From SHZL01 sp963708905 (GTDB taxonomy: Bacteria > Pseudomonadota > Gammaproteobacteria > Xanthomonadales > SZUA-36), in assembly GCA_963708905.1 (NCBI GenBank), contig CAVPUV010000003.1, positions 3,142 through 67,141 of the forward strand: 64,000 bases of DNA. Reading direction: 5' to 3'. Position 1 is the first letter of the stretch. Each line of letters starts with the position of its first letter. A program made the position numbers and the translations under genes. Positions 50,921 through 59,527 of the stretch are shown one piece after another. The notes under the pieces were generated by a model that had not been told where the DNA came from, did no database searches, and saw only the letters and a program-made list of their open reading frames with translations.

Positions 50921-52684
50921 GTGCAGGGTGAATTGTCACACGGATACCATTCAGTGCAAGCAACGCAACAGCAGCCGATAACAGACCAGCAGGCCACCAG
51001 CTCGGCCATCGATGCGGTGTGCGAATTCCTGTTGTCCAGCAACCGGCTCAAACAGACCGATCTGAAGCGGGCTGAAACCTACCGGGATCAAAACGGGGGT
51101 GACCTGATCACTTTGCTGGTGCGGCTCGGTTTGGTATCGGAACGGGATGTCGCAGAGGCTGAGTCCGCCTTGCTGCAGCTGCCCCTGACCCGCACCGCCG
51201 ACTTGCCCGACGAAATTCCCGAGCTGCCGGGGATTTCCGTTCGCTACCTGAAAGAGAACCAGATACTGCCTGTAGCCGAAACCGATGAAGACCTCATCGT
51301 GGTGATGGCCAATCCACGCGATGAGTTCGCCGTGCGTTCACTGGCCATGGCCAGCGGCAAAAATATCGTGCGCCATGTCGGAATCGCCTCGGAAGTCGAA
51401 AACGGCATCGAGAAGCTGCTCGGCGGAGGCCGCAGCGCGATGGGGCAAATCGTCGAGCGCCTGGGCGCCGAGTCGGAGGGGGAACTGGAAGATGTCGAAC
51501 ACCTGCGCGATCTTGCATCCGAAGCGCCGGTTATCCGCCTGGTCAACCTGGTGATGCAGCGCGCGGTTGAAGCGCGCGCCTCGGACATTCATATCGAGCC
51601 CTTCGAGAACCGGCTGAAAGTGCGCTATCGCATCGATGGCGTGTTGCAGGAAGTTGAAGCACCTCCGGCCAGTTCCACCGCCGCCGTCATCAGCCGCATC
51701 AAGATCATGGCCAAGCTCAACATAGCCGAACGGCGCCTGCCACAGGATGGCCGTATCATGCATCGCGTGCAGGGCAAGGAACTGGACTTGCGTGTTTCGA
51801 CCGTGCCCACCTCGCATGGCGAAAGCGTGGTGATGCGCATCCTGGACCGCGAGAGTATCGTGCTGGACTTTGCCGCACTGGGCTTCGATGAACACATCAA
51901 GACGACATTTACCCATACACTGGAGATGCCCCACGGCATTATTCTGGTGACGGGTCCCACCGGCTCCGGCAAGACCACGACCCTGTACACCGCATTGAGC
52001 AGCTTGAACACCTCCGAGCGGAAAATCATCACGGTCGAAGACCCGGTTGAATACCAGCTGGAGGGCGTCAACCAGATCCAGGCCAAATCCGCCATTGGCC
52101 TGGATTTTTCTCACGCCTTGCGGGCCATCGTGCGCCAGGATCCGGACGTGATCATGATCGGAGAAATGCGTGACCTGGAGACGGCAAAAATCGCCATTCA
52201 GTCAGCTCTCACCGGTCATCTGGTGTTATCGACCGTGCATACCAATGATGCGGCCAGCGGTGTTACGCGTATGCTCGACATGGGCGTGGAAGACTACCTG
52301 CTCACGTCCACGGTCAACGCGATCCTGGCACAGCGCCTGGTGCGAACGCTCGATACGGTGTATCGCGAAGCCTATGAGTTATTGCCCGAAGTGGCGCAGG
52401 AAATCGGCATGAACCGCCTGGTCGAGCAGGACCGTTATATCGTTTACCGGCCGGTGGCCACTGAACTCAACCCCACAGGTTATCGCGGCCGCACCACGAT
52501 TCTGGAATTGCTGCTGATGACGGACCCGATTCGCCGGCTGATCATGAAACACGCAACATCCGGTGAAATTCAGGACCTGGCGGTGGCCGAGGGCATGCGC
52601 ACCATGTACCAGGACGGCTTGACCAAATGCCTGCAGGGCATAACCACGCTGGACGAGGTGCTGCGCGTCACCCAGGAAAATTAG
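50921..52684 (+). CDS. gspE: Type II secretion ATPase GspE
   Basis: 587 residues from GTG 50921 (another GTG at 50954 is possible). Cytoplasmic hexameric ATPase that drives pseudopilus assembly. N-terminal GspE/PilB domain (LKQTDLKRAETYRDQNGGDL; PGISVRYLKENQILPVAETD), then IHIEPFENRLKVRYRIDGVL, Walker A VTGPTGSGKTTTLY near residue 343, ITVEDPVEYQLEGVNQIQ (Asp box), Walker B RQDPDVIMIGEMRD, and the His box TGHLVLSTVHTNDA. The zinc-binding tetracysteine segment usually present in the C-terminal domain is replaced by cysteine-free sequence (LDTVYREAYELLPEVAQEIG). First gene of the gsp operon. Confidence 0.95.
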   Translation: MQGELSHGYHSVQATQQQPITDQQATSSAIDAVCEFLLSSNRLKQTDLKRAETYRDQNGGDLITLLVRLGLVSERDVAEAESALLQLPLTRTADLPDEIPELPGISVRYLKENQILPVAETDEDLIVVMANPRDEFAVRSLAMASGKNIVRHVGIASEVENGIEKLLGGGRSAMGQIVERLGAESEGELEDVEHLRDLASEAPVIRLVNLVMQRAVEARASDIHIEPFENRLKVRYRIDGVLQEVEAPPASSTAAVISRIKIMAKLNIAERRLPQDGRIMHRVQGKELDLRVSTVPTSHGESVVMRILDRESIVLDFAALGFDEHIKTTFTHTLEMPHGIILVTGPTGSGKTTTLYTALSSLNTSERKIITVEDPVEYQLEGVNQIQAKSAIGLDFSHALRAIVRQDPDVIMIGEMRDLETAKIAIQSALTGHLVLSTVHTNDAASGVTRMLDMGVEDYLLTSTVNAILAQRLVRTLDTVYREAYELLPEVAQEIGMNRLVEQDRYIVYRPVATELNPTGYRGRTTILELLLMTDPIRRLIMKHATSGEIQDLAVAEGMRTMYQDGLTKCLQGITTLDEVLRVTQEN

Positions 52685-52693
52685 GGCTTGCTA

Positions 52694-53908
52694 ATGCCGA
52701 TGTTTGAATACAAGGCGGTGGCGCCCGGTGGCGAGACCGTTCAGGGCAAGATGGAAGCGGCCACGGTAGACCTCGTTGTATTGAAGCTGCAGGAGGCGGG
52801 CAACATCCCCTTGCACGCCAAAGAGGCCATCCCCGGCGGTTTCAGTCTGAATGCCTTGCGCATGGGCCGCCGCGGTATGAACTCTCGCGAGGTGGGACAG
52901 TTCACCCAGCAATTGTCCACCCTTCTGGGGGCGGGATTGCCACTGGACCGCTCGCTGCAGGTGTTGATGGACCTGGCGGAAAATGAGCGGGTCAGCCGCA
53001 CGGTCAGTGAAATTCGTGACCATGTGCGGGAAGGGGGCAGTCTCTCGGACGCCCTGGAAAAACAGCACGGCGCCTTCAGCCGGCTGTTTATCAACATGGT
53101 GCGTGCCGGTGAAATAGGGGGCACCCTGGATGTCACGCTGAACCGCCTGAGCGACTACCTCGAGCGCTCGCGTGAACTGAAGGACAGCGTCGTTTCAGCA
53201 TTGATTTATCCGGCGATATTGTTGCTGCTTGCAGCCGGATCGCTGATCCTGTTGCTGGTTTATGTCATTCCCCAGTTCACGCCCATTTTCGAGGAACTGG
53301 GTGGCGAACTACCCACGATCACGAAAATTGTGCTGGGCATAGCCGCCATCCTGCAAAAATTCTGGTGGGCGCTTATCCTGCTCGGATTCCTGGCCGTGAC
53401 CCAGTTCCGCAGGATGATGGCAATTGAAGAAAAGCGCTTCGCCTGGGATGGCCGGGTGCTAAGGTTCAAATGGGTCGGCGACCTCGTGGCCAAGCTCGAT
53501 ACCGCGCGCCTGACGCGCACCCTGGGAACCTTGCTGAGCAATGGAGTTCCGCTGTTGTCGGCACTTTCGATCGCGCGCAATGTCATAAGCAACACGGTTC
53601 TGCGCAAAGATATCTCCGATGCCGCACGTGAAGTAAAAACCGGTGGTGGGCTGGCCCGTAACCTGGCCAAGGGAGGGCGTTTCCCTCGTCTGGCACTGCA
53701 AATGATCAGTGTTGGCGAGGAGACCGGGCAGCTGGATGAAATGCTGCTGAAAGTCTCTGACAGCTACGATACCGAAGTTCGCAATACCATCGAGAGGCTG
53801 CTGGCGATATTCACGCCCGTGGTGACCTTGTTACTGGCGGTCATGATTGGCACGATCGTGATGTCGGTCCTGCTGGCGATATTGAGTATCAACAACCTGG
53901 TGGATTAA
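52694..53908 (+). CDS. gspF: Type II secretion inner-membrane platform protein GspF
   Basis: 404 residues from ATG 52694. Two GspF/PilC repeats (each with the QLSTLLGAGLPLDRSLQVL / LGTLLSNGVPLLSALSIA pattern) separated by a hydrophobic TM segment (AILLLLAAGSLILLLVYVIP) and ending in a C-terminal TM (LLLAVMIGTIVMSVLLAIL). Nine bases after gspE. It anchors GspE to the membrane. Confidence 0.95.
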   Translation: MPMFEYKAVAPGGETVQGKMEAATVDLVVLKLQEAGNIPLHAKEAIPGGFSLNALRMGRRGMNSREVGQFTQQLSTLLGAGLPLDRSLQVLMDLAENERVSRTVSEIRDHVREGGSLSDALEKQHGAFSRLFINMVRAGEIGGTLDVTLNRLSDYLERSRELKDSVVSALIYPAILLLLAAGSLILLLVYVIPQFTPIFEELGGELPTITKIVLGIAAILQKFWWALILLGFLAVTQFRRMMAIEEKRFAWDGRVLRFKWVGDLVAKLDTARLTRTLGTLLSNGVPLLSALSIARNVISNTVLRKDISDAAREVKTGGGLARNLAKGGRFPRLALQMISVGEETGQLDEMLLKVSDSYDTEVRNTIERLLAIFTPVVTLLLAVMIGTIVMSVLLAILSINNLVD

Positions 53909-54010
53909 TGGTATGCAAGGAGGGGGAATAACAAGGCGGGGGAATGCAAGGCAGGCGTATACGGCACCCTTGTGCTGCACTGGCCTAATTTGATATCAGA
54001 ATCTTGAGGC

Positions 54011-54472
54011 ATGATGAAAATGAAAATTCACCACATGAAAAATGTACATTCCGCTACGAGTCGACCGGCCGCTTACGCGCAGCGCGGTTTCACGCTGGTC
54101 GAACTTCTGCTGGTGCTGATGATTCTCGCCTTGATCGGCGGGTTGGTGCTGCCGGGCCTTATCGGCAAGGCGGAAGGGGCCAAGGTCAAGGCTGCGGCTT
54201 CCCAGGTCAGCCGGCTGTCCATGGCCGTGGAAAGCTATTACCTGGACACCGGAACGACGCCGGACGCCCTGCAGCAACTGGTCGAGAACACGGGCAACGA
54301 TAAAGGCTGGAACGGACCTTATGTCAAGCCTTCCAGTCTGAAGGATCCCTGGGGCAAGGAATACGAGTACGTCTTTCCGGGCGAACATGGTGAATTCGAT
54401 ATTTTTTCCCTGGGCGCAGATGGTCAGCCCGGCGGTGATGGCAATAAGGCGGACATCAACAGCTGGGAGTAG
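54011..54472 (+). CDS. gspG: Major pseudopilin GspG
   Basis: 153 residues. Prepilin-type N-terminus with cleavage at QRG/FTLVELLLVLMILALI, followed by the calcium-binding C-terminal signature (DPWGKEYEYVFPGEHGEFD; SLGADGQPGGDG). The leader before the site is 26 residues, longer than usual; a later start such as ATG 54035 would give a more normal one. A 100-bp gap separates it from gspF. Confidence 0.95.
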   Translation: MMKMKIHHMKNVHSATSRPAAYAQRGFTLVELLLVLMILALIGGLVLPGLIGKAEGAKVKAAASQVSRLSMAVESYYLDTGTTPDALQQLVENTGNDKGWNGPYVKPSSLKDPWGKEYEYVFPGEHGEFDIFSLGADGQPGGDGNKADINSWE

Positions 54473-54484
54473 CGCCAGTCCAGC

Positions 54485-54961
54485 ATGAACGGTGCGGCGC
54501 CCGCTCCACGGCCAGTACGCCTGCATCAGGGTTTCACCCTGGTCGAATTACTCGTGGTGCTGGTCATCGCCAGCCTGGTGCTGGCGCTGGTGGGCACATC
54601 CATTTCCCGCAGTATTTCCGGCGCAGAGATGCGGGTAGCCGCGCGCAAAATGACTGCATCGCTGCGTTATACACGAACGCGCGCGATACTGGACAAGCAA
54701 GAGCAGGTATTCCTGGTGGATACCGAAAATCGCAAGTACATGGCGCCGAAACGGCCAGCGGTCGAATTGCCGGAGGGCATGAAGGTGGCGCTGACCACGG
54801 CTCGTTCGGAACTGACGGCTGAATCGGTGGGCGGCATCCGGTTCTATCCGGACGGGGGGTCCACGGGCGGTTTCGTCGAGCTCGACGCCAATGGCCGTGT
54901 CTATCGCATCAATGTCGCCTGGCTGACCGGCGAGGCATCGCTGGAGCGGGTGGAAGATTAA
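54485..54961 (+). CDS. gspH: Minor pseudopilin GspH
   Basis: 158 residues. Prepilin motif HQG/FTLVELLVVLVIASLVLA and GspH C-terminal features (GAEMRVAARKMTASLRYTR; GGIRFYPDGGSTGGFVELD). Participates in the pseudopilus tip or body. Separated from gspG by 12 bp and from gspI by 3 bp. Confidence 0.92.
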   Translation: MNGAAPAPRPVRLHQGFTLVELLVVLVIASLVLALVGTSISRSISGAEMRVAARKMTASLRYTRTRAILDKQEQVFLVDTENRKYMAPKRPAVELPEGMKVALTTARSELTAESVGGIRFYPDGGSTGGFVELDANGRVYRINVAWLTGEASLERVED

Positions 54962-54964
54962 CCC

Positions 54965-55417
54965 ATGAGCAAGCAGCTCAGACCATTTCAAAATCCGTCA
55001 GGAAGCAAAGGATTCACGCTGATCGAGGTGTTGCTGGCATTCGTCGTTTTCGCCCTCAGCTTTACCGTGGTGCTGGAAATCCTGTCGGGCTCGATGCGCA
55101 ACACGGTGCGGGCGAAGGAATACACTGAAGTTGCCTTGATTGCGCAGTCGGTGATGGACCAGGTGGGACTGGATATTCCGCTCGAAGCCGGAACCAGCAG
55201 CAGCGGAGAAAGCGGTGATTATCAGTGGCAGCTGGAGATCAACCCGTTTGTCGGCACGGCCGACAACGCACACAGTCTCGAGCTGGGTGAACTGACCGGC
55301 ATCGAGCTGCTGGAGGTTGAGTTCACCATCAGTTGGGGAAGCTACCCGAGGGAACAGTCGAACCGGTTCAATACGGTCAGGGCCGTATTGAAAGACCGGC
55401 GGAGGCCGGGTTCGTGA
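54965..55417 (+). CDS. gspI: Minor pseudopilin GspI
   Basis: 150 residues. Prepilin site SKG/FTLIEVLLAFVVFALSF, and the conserved C-terminal part with WGSYPREQSNRFNTVRAVL. Forms the pseudopilus tip with GspJ and GspK. Its TGA overlaps the GTG of gspJ (GTGA). Confidence 0.92.
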   Translation: MSKQLRPFQNPSGSKGFTLIEVLLAFVVFALSFTVVLEILSGSMRNTVRAKEYTEVALIAQSVMDQVGLDIPLEAGTSSSGESGDYQWQLEINPFVGTADNAHSLELGELTGIELLEVEFTISWGSYPREQSNRFNTVRAVLKDRRRPGS

Positions 55418-56121
55418 AGCGGGGTGCGGGATTCACGCTGGTGGAATTACTGCTGGCCATTACCCTTTTGAGCATGCTGCTGGCGCTGGCCTATGGTGGG
55501 CTACATGCCGCCACCCAGGCCACCGACCGGGGCCAGGTGATCCTCGAGGAAAGTGGCCGCCTGCGCATGGCGCATCAATTTGTCCGCAAGCAGCTGAACC
55601 AGGCTATTCCACTGGTTTTCACCCAGGCCGATGGCGAAACGCCCGACAGCAAGGAATCCGAAGTGTTTCTCGGCAGTGCGCGTTCCATTCGCTACGTGGG
55701 CCCGATGCCGGGGTACCTGGGGTTTGGCGGACCGCAGGTGCAACAACTGAGCATCGTGCAGGGGGACAACGGCCTTGCACTGGTGCTGGAGCATGCCCTG
55801 GTGCAGGGATTCGATGAAACCCGCCTGGCCGAACGCGATCCCATCCCCCTGATCGACCACATTGCTGCCGCGGAATTCCAGTTCCTGGGGCGCGATGAAA
55901 ATGGCGAATTGCTGCCCTGGACCAATACCTGGGAAGACGCCGCAACTTTGCCCGTTGCCATTTCTCTGGACATCGAATTCGAAGAAGGCGCCTACACCGA
56001 ATGGCCCTTGATGGTGGCTGCAGTCCGTATTGACCCCAGCGTGGTTGCCGGCGTAAACCAGGATGAATCCTATCAATCCGCCATTCAGCAGCTGATTGAC
56101 CGGCGCAGGAAACGCGATTGA
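55414..56121 (+). CDS. gspJ: Minor pseudopilin GspJ
   Basis: 235 residues starting at GTG 55414, which places the prepilin site KRGAG/FTLVELLLAITLLSML at the expected distance; an upstream start at 55333 would lie inside gspI. C-terminal domain with GFDETRLAERDPIPLIDHIA and QLIDRRRKRD. TTG of gspK overlaps its stop. Confidence 0.9.
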   Translation: MKRGAGFTLVELLLAITLLSMLLALAYGGLHAATQATDRGQVILEESGRLRMAHQFVRKQLNQAIPLVFTQADGETPDSKESEVFLGSARSIRYVGPMPGYLGFGGPQVQQLSIVQGDNGLALVLEHALVQGFDETRLAERDPIPLIDHIAAAEFQFLGRDENGELLPWTNTWEDAATLPVAISLDIEFEEGAYTEWPLMVAAVRIDPSVVAGVNQDESYQSAIQQLIDRRRKRD

Positions 56122-57008
56122 ATCCGCGCCGCGCTCAATCCGGCGTTGCCCTGGTCATGGTGCTGTGGATTTTGCTGCTGGTGACCATTTCCACCGGCGC
56201 TTATACATTGATGGCGCGCATGGACCAGCTGGAAGCACATACCGTGTTGTGGGGTACGCGGGCCAGGCTGGCGGCGGAAGCGGGTATGAATATGGCGGTA
56301 TTGTCCCTGCGTGATCCAGACGAGAAGCAGCGCTGGATTGCCGATGGCCGGCCTTATGCGCTGGTCTACGATGATGCCCGCATCGCGGTGCAAGTCACCG
56401 ATGAACGGGGCAAGTTGAACATCAATAAAGCCAATGAAGAAACCCTGGTGCGCCTGTTTGCCGGCAATGGGCTGGAAGAGAAGGATGCCGCCGTGCTGGC
56501 GGCGGCGGTGCTGGACTGGACCGACGAAGACAATATGGTGCGTCCCAATGGCGCCGAAGACGAGGAGTATCTGGCGGCGGGATACGAGGTCGGGCCTGCC
56601 AACCGCGCTTTCATCATGGTCGAGGAGATGCTGCAAGTGCTTGGCCTGTCCTGGGAACTGTTCGAGAAAATGGAACCCGGCCTGACGGTTTGGTCAGATG
56701 GTGCTCTGCCTGATCCGGCGTATGCACCGGCGGAAGCGCTGCTGGCGCTGCCGGACATAACAGCAGAAGATGCCCTGAACTTCGTTGAGGAACGACACTC
56801 TCAGGAGGGTAACTCGGGTCCTGCCCTAAGCCTGCCCAACGGGCAGGTTGCCGTGGCAAGAGGGCCGGGGCTCACGTATAGTATTGTTTCCAGGGCAACC
56901 CTGCCGAATGGCGTCTGGGACCAGGTCGGGGCGACCATCAGCCTGGGCGGAAACAGGACCGGGCTTCCATTCAGGATCCTGAGTTGGCAAGAAGGATTCC
57001 ATCACTGA
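56118..57008 (+). CDS. gspK: Minor pseudopilin GspK
   Basis: 296 residues, TTG start overlapping the gspJ stop. Prepilin-like site AQSG/VALVMVLWILLLVTI; as is usual for GspK the conserved +5 Glu is absent (Leu/Met here). Large alpha domain with DERGKLNINKANEETLVRLF and the helix-hairpin-like ALLALPDITAEDALNFVEER. It caps the pseudopilus. Confidence 0.92.
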   Translation: MNPRRAQSGVALVMVLWILLLVTISTGAYTLMARMDQLEAHTVLWGTRARLAAEAGMNMAVLSLRDPDEKQRWIADGRPYALVYDDARIAVQVTDERGKLNINKANEETLVRLFAGNGLEEKDAAVLAAAVLDWTDEDNMVRPNGAEDEEYLAAGYEVGPANRAFIMVEEMLQVLGLSWELFEKMEPGLTVWSDGALPDPAYAPAEALLALPDITAEDALNFVEERHSQEGNSGPALSLPNGQVAVARGPGLTYSIVSRATLPNGVWDQVGATISLGGNRTGLPFRILSWQEGFHH

Positions 57009-57015
57009 AATCACC

Positions 57016-58134
57016 ATGGCGATTGTCCTGAACAACAAAATCCAGTACTGGACCGCCCGTTTGCGCAACGGGCCGGCCGCTGCATTCTGCCGCTGGTGGT
57101 ACGGCGAATTGAAACAGTTATTGCCGCTCAACTGGCAGCAACGGCTGCAATATGCCTCGCGTCGGGTCATGCTGGTGCTGGAGCCAGGTCAGTTGCAGCT
57201 GGGGGTCGAGGAAAACCACGCGATCGAGTGGTTTGAGTCTGTTTCCTTGCAGCAGGATGTGGTGCTGCAAAGACAGCAGATTTGGGGTTTGCTGGAACAA
57301 CATGACGCGCTTGAAGCGCCGCGATTCCTGGCATTGGATCAGGCCCACGTGTTGCGCAAGGAATTGACGCTGCCGGCAGCTACCGAATCAAACCTGCAAC
57401 AGGTGCTGGCTTTTGAAATGGATCGCCAGACACCGTTCCGCGCAGCCGATGTTTATTACACCTGGAAAATTGCGGGCAGTGACAATGAGCCCGGGCAAAT
57501 TTGTGTCGAACTGTTCGTCGTTCCGCGCAAACCCATGGATCAGTCGCTGGAAATGCTGGTAGCCCGTGGCCTTGCCGCCAGCGGCATTGATGTACTCGAT
57601 GGTGGCCGTGCTCTGGGGATCAACCTGCTGCCGCCGGAGCGGCGCTTGCGGGCGGCCAATCCGCAGTCGCGTTTGAATATTGCCCTGGCTGCTGCCGCGC
57701 TGGTGCTGGTGGTGGTGGTCATGGCGGAGTCACTGAATTTTCGCGCACACACGGTCAGCAAGCTGGAAACCGCGATCGCGGATGTGCAGGACGAGGCCAA
57801 GCGCGTGCAGCGTTTGCGCGAACAAGTGGCGGAAACCAGCGAAGCGGCAAGCTTTCTGACCCGGCGGCGGGCTCAAACGCCCATGGCCATTGAACTGTTG
57901 GCCGATGTCACGAAAATCCTGCCCGACGACACCTACCTGGACCGCCTGGTCATCAGCCAGGACGGTGTGCTCATGCAAGGCAAGTCGCGCAATGCCCAGC
58001 AATTGATCGAAGGTGTGAACAAGTCGGAAATTTTCGACAACGCAGCCTTCCGTGGCTCGACCCGGCTGGACGCCACCAGCGGGCTGGAAATTTTCGAGAT
58101 CAACGCACAAATAAGCGGCCCGGGTACTCCATGA
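57016..58134 (+). CDS. gspL: Type II secretion protein GspL
   Basis: 372 residues, short Xps-like form. Cytoplasmic ASKHA-like part (LQLGVEENHAIEWFESVSLQ; VLAFEMDRQTPFRAADVYY), one TM (LNIALAAAALVLVVVVMAES), then a PilN-like coiled coil and periplasmic domain (PMAIELLADVTKILPDDTYL). Bridges GspE to GspM. Confidence 0.9.
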   Translation: MAIVLNNKIQYWTARLRNGPAAAFCRWWYGELKQLLPLNWQQRLQYASRRVMLVLEPGQLQLGVEENHAIEWFESVSLQQDVVLQRQQIWGLLEQHDALEAPRFLALDQAHVLRKELTLPAATESNLQQVLAFEMDRQTPFRAADVYYTWKIAGSDNEPGQICVELFVVPRKPMDQSLEMLVARGLAASGIDVLDGGRALGINLLPPERRLRAANPQSRLNIALAAAALVLVVVVMAESLNFRAHTVSKLETAIADVQDEAKRVQRLREQVAETSEAASFLTRRRAQTPMAIELLADVTKILPDDTYLDRLVISQDGVLMQGKSRNAQQLIEGVNKSEIFDNAAFRGSTRLDATSGLEIFEINAQISGPGTP

Positions 58135-58718
58135 TGAAGTTGGCAATCGAACAAGGCAACAGCCGGCGTACCGCCATTTTGCTGCTGGTCGTTGCGCTCA
58201 TTCTGGTATACCTCCTGGGCTTTCACTGGTTCATTTTGCGTCATATGGACTACAGCGAAGAGATTTCGGACCTGGCCTTGCAGCTGGGCCGTTTCCAGCG
58301 TGTCGCCGCGCAACGCGAACAGGTCGAGAGTCAGCTGCAGGCTTTGCAAGGCCGGCGTTCGGAATCCAACCTGTTCCTCGAAGAAGGCGACTTCAACGAG
58401 GCGGCCGCGGCTATGTCCGAACGCCTGAACCAGATGGTGAGCACTCAGGCCGAGGGGTCCTGCCAGATCGTCAGCCGTCAGCCGGTGCGTGCGCGGGTGG
58501 TCGAGCGTTTCGAAAAAGTGACCGTCAATGTGCGCATGCGCTGCCAGACAGAGGACCTGATGCGAGTGCTTTATTCCCTGGAGACAGGCGTTCCGATGAT
58601 CATCGCCGAGGAATTGACCATCATCAAGCCGCGGGGGCGCCGGCGCGTGAACAACCAGGCCGTCAGTGCTGACGAAGCGCTGGATGTTCGCTTTAACATG
58701 TCCGGTTATCTGCGTTAG
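58131..58718 (+). CDS. gspM: Type II secretion protein GspM
   Basis: 195 residues: short cytoplasmic N-terminus, one TM (TAILLLVVALILVYLLGFHW), coiled coil (LGRFQRVAAQREQVESQLQA) and periplasmic ferredoxin-like domain (FEKVTVNVRMRCQTEDLMRV). Stabilises GspL. Overlaps gspL by ATGA and gspN by one base. Confidence 0.88.
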   Translation: MMKLAIEQGNSRRTAILLLVVALILVYLLGFHWFILRHMDYSEEISDLALQLGRFQRVAAQREQVESQLQALQGRRSESNLFLEEGDFNEAAAAMSERLNQMVSTQAEGSCQIVSRQPVRARVVERFEKVTVNVRMRCQTEDLMRVLYSLETGVPMIIAEELTIIKPRGRRRVNNQAVSADEALDVRFNMSGYLR

Positions 58719-59515
58719 TGCGCGCCATGATGAAGTGGCTGCAAGACAATACGCTGGGCATGGTGCTCGGCGCCTTGTGCGGGTTGTTGCTATGCGCCTG
58801 GCTGGTGCTGGTCATGCTGTCATCATTGCCGCTGTCACCACCCTCGGCCGAGGATGCAGCCGGCGCGCCCGAGGCGGGCCTGGAGTTGCCGACGCTGGCG
58901 GAAAATCTGTCCATGGAAACGTATAACGTGATTACCGCGCGGCCGTTGTTCAATGAGACCCGGCTGCCGGTTGTGGATGACGGAGCCGACGACCTGGAAC
59001 AGACAGGCGGGCCTGAAGAAGATGGTGAAAAACCCGACGTTGAACTCGCCGGGGTCGTCATCACGCCAAGTTTGCGCATGGTGACATTGAAACGAAAAGA
59101 CAACAAACAATCCCTGGTGGCATTTGAAGGCAGACCCATAGAGGCTGATTTTGGCGGCTGGCACGTCAGTCGCGTTCTTCCCCGCGAGGCCACGCTCACT
59201 TCTGCCAGCGGTGAGGAACTGCAGCTCGAGATGAAGGTCCATAATGCGAAGATCGAGCCACCGGCTCCCGTGGTGACAAAACCCCCGGCAACGGCGGAAA
59301 ATACCACAGCGGAACAGGGTGCGGCGGCGGAGCCGCTGTCCCGCGCCGAAGAAATCCGGCAGCGTATCGCCGAGCGCAGGGAAGAACTCAGACGCGATGC
59401 AGAACAGGCGGACCAGGCCGGGGCACAAGCCGAACAACCCAGCTATCAGCAAGCGATCCAGTCCATGATCGGGCGTAAGCGCCAGCAAAAGAGCGACAAT
59501 AAAGATGAGCAATAG
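58718..59515 (+). CDS. gspN: GspN-type (XpsN-like) inner-membrane protein, GspC-like role
   Basis: 265 residues from GTG 58718 (ATG 58727 also possible). One TM (GMVLGALCGLLLCAWLVLVM), a Ser/Pro linker and ARPLFNETRLPV, then a homology-region-like beta domain (VELAGVVITPSLRMVTLKRK; PIEADFGGWHVSRVLPREAT), and a glutamate/arginine-rich coiled-coil tail (AEEIRQRIAERREELRRDA). No GspC gene lies in this operon; in Xanthomonas XpsN performs the GspC-like link to the secretin. Confidence 0.82.
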   Translation: MRAMMKWLQDNTLGMVLGALCGLLLCAWLVLVMLSSLPLSPPSAEDAAGAPEAGLELPTLAENLSMETYNVITARPLFNETRLPVVDDGADDLEQTGGPEEDGEKPDVELAGVVITPSLRMVTLKRKDNKQSLVAFEGRPIEADFGGWHVSRVLPREATLTSASGEELQLEMKVHNAKIEPPAPVVTKPPATAENTTAEQGAAAEPLSRAEEIRQRIAERREELRRDAEQADQAGAQAEQPSYQQAIQSMIGRKRQQKSDNKDEQ

Positions 59516-59527
59516 AGGCACAGCTTG

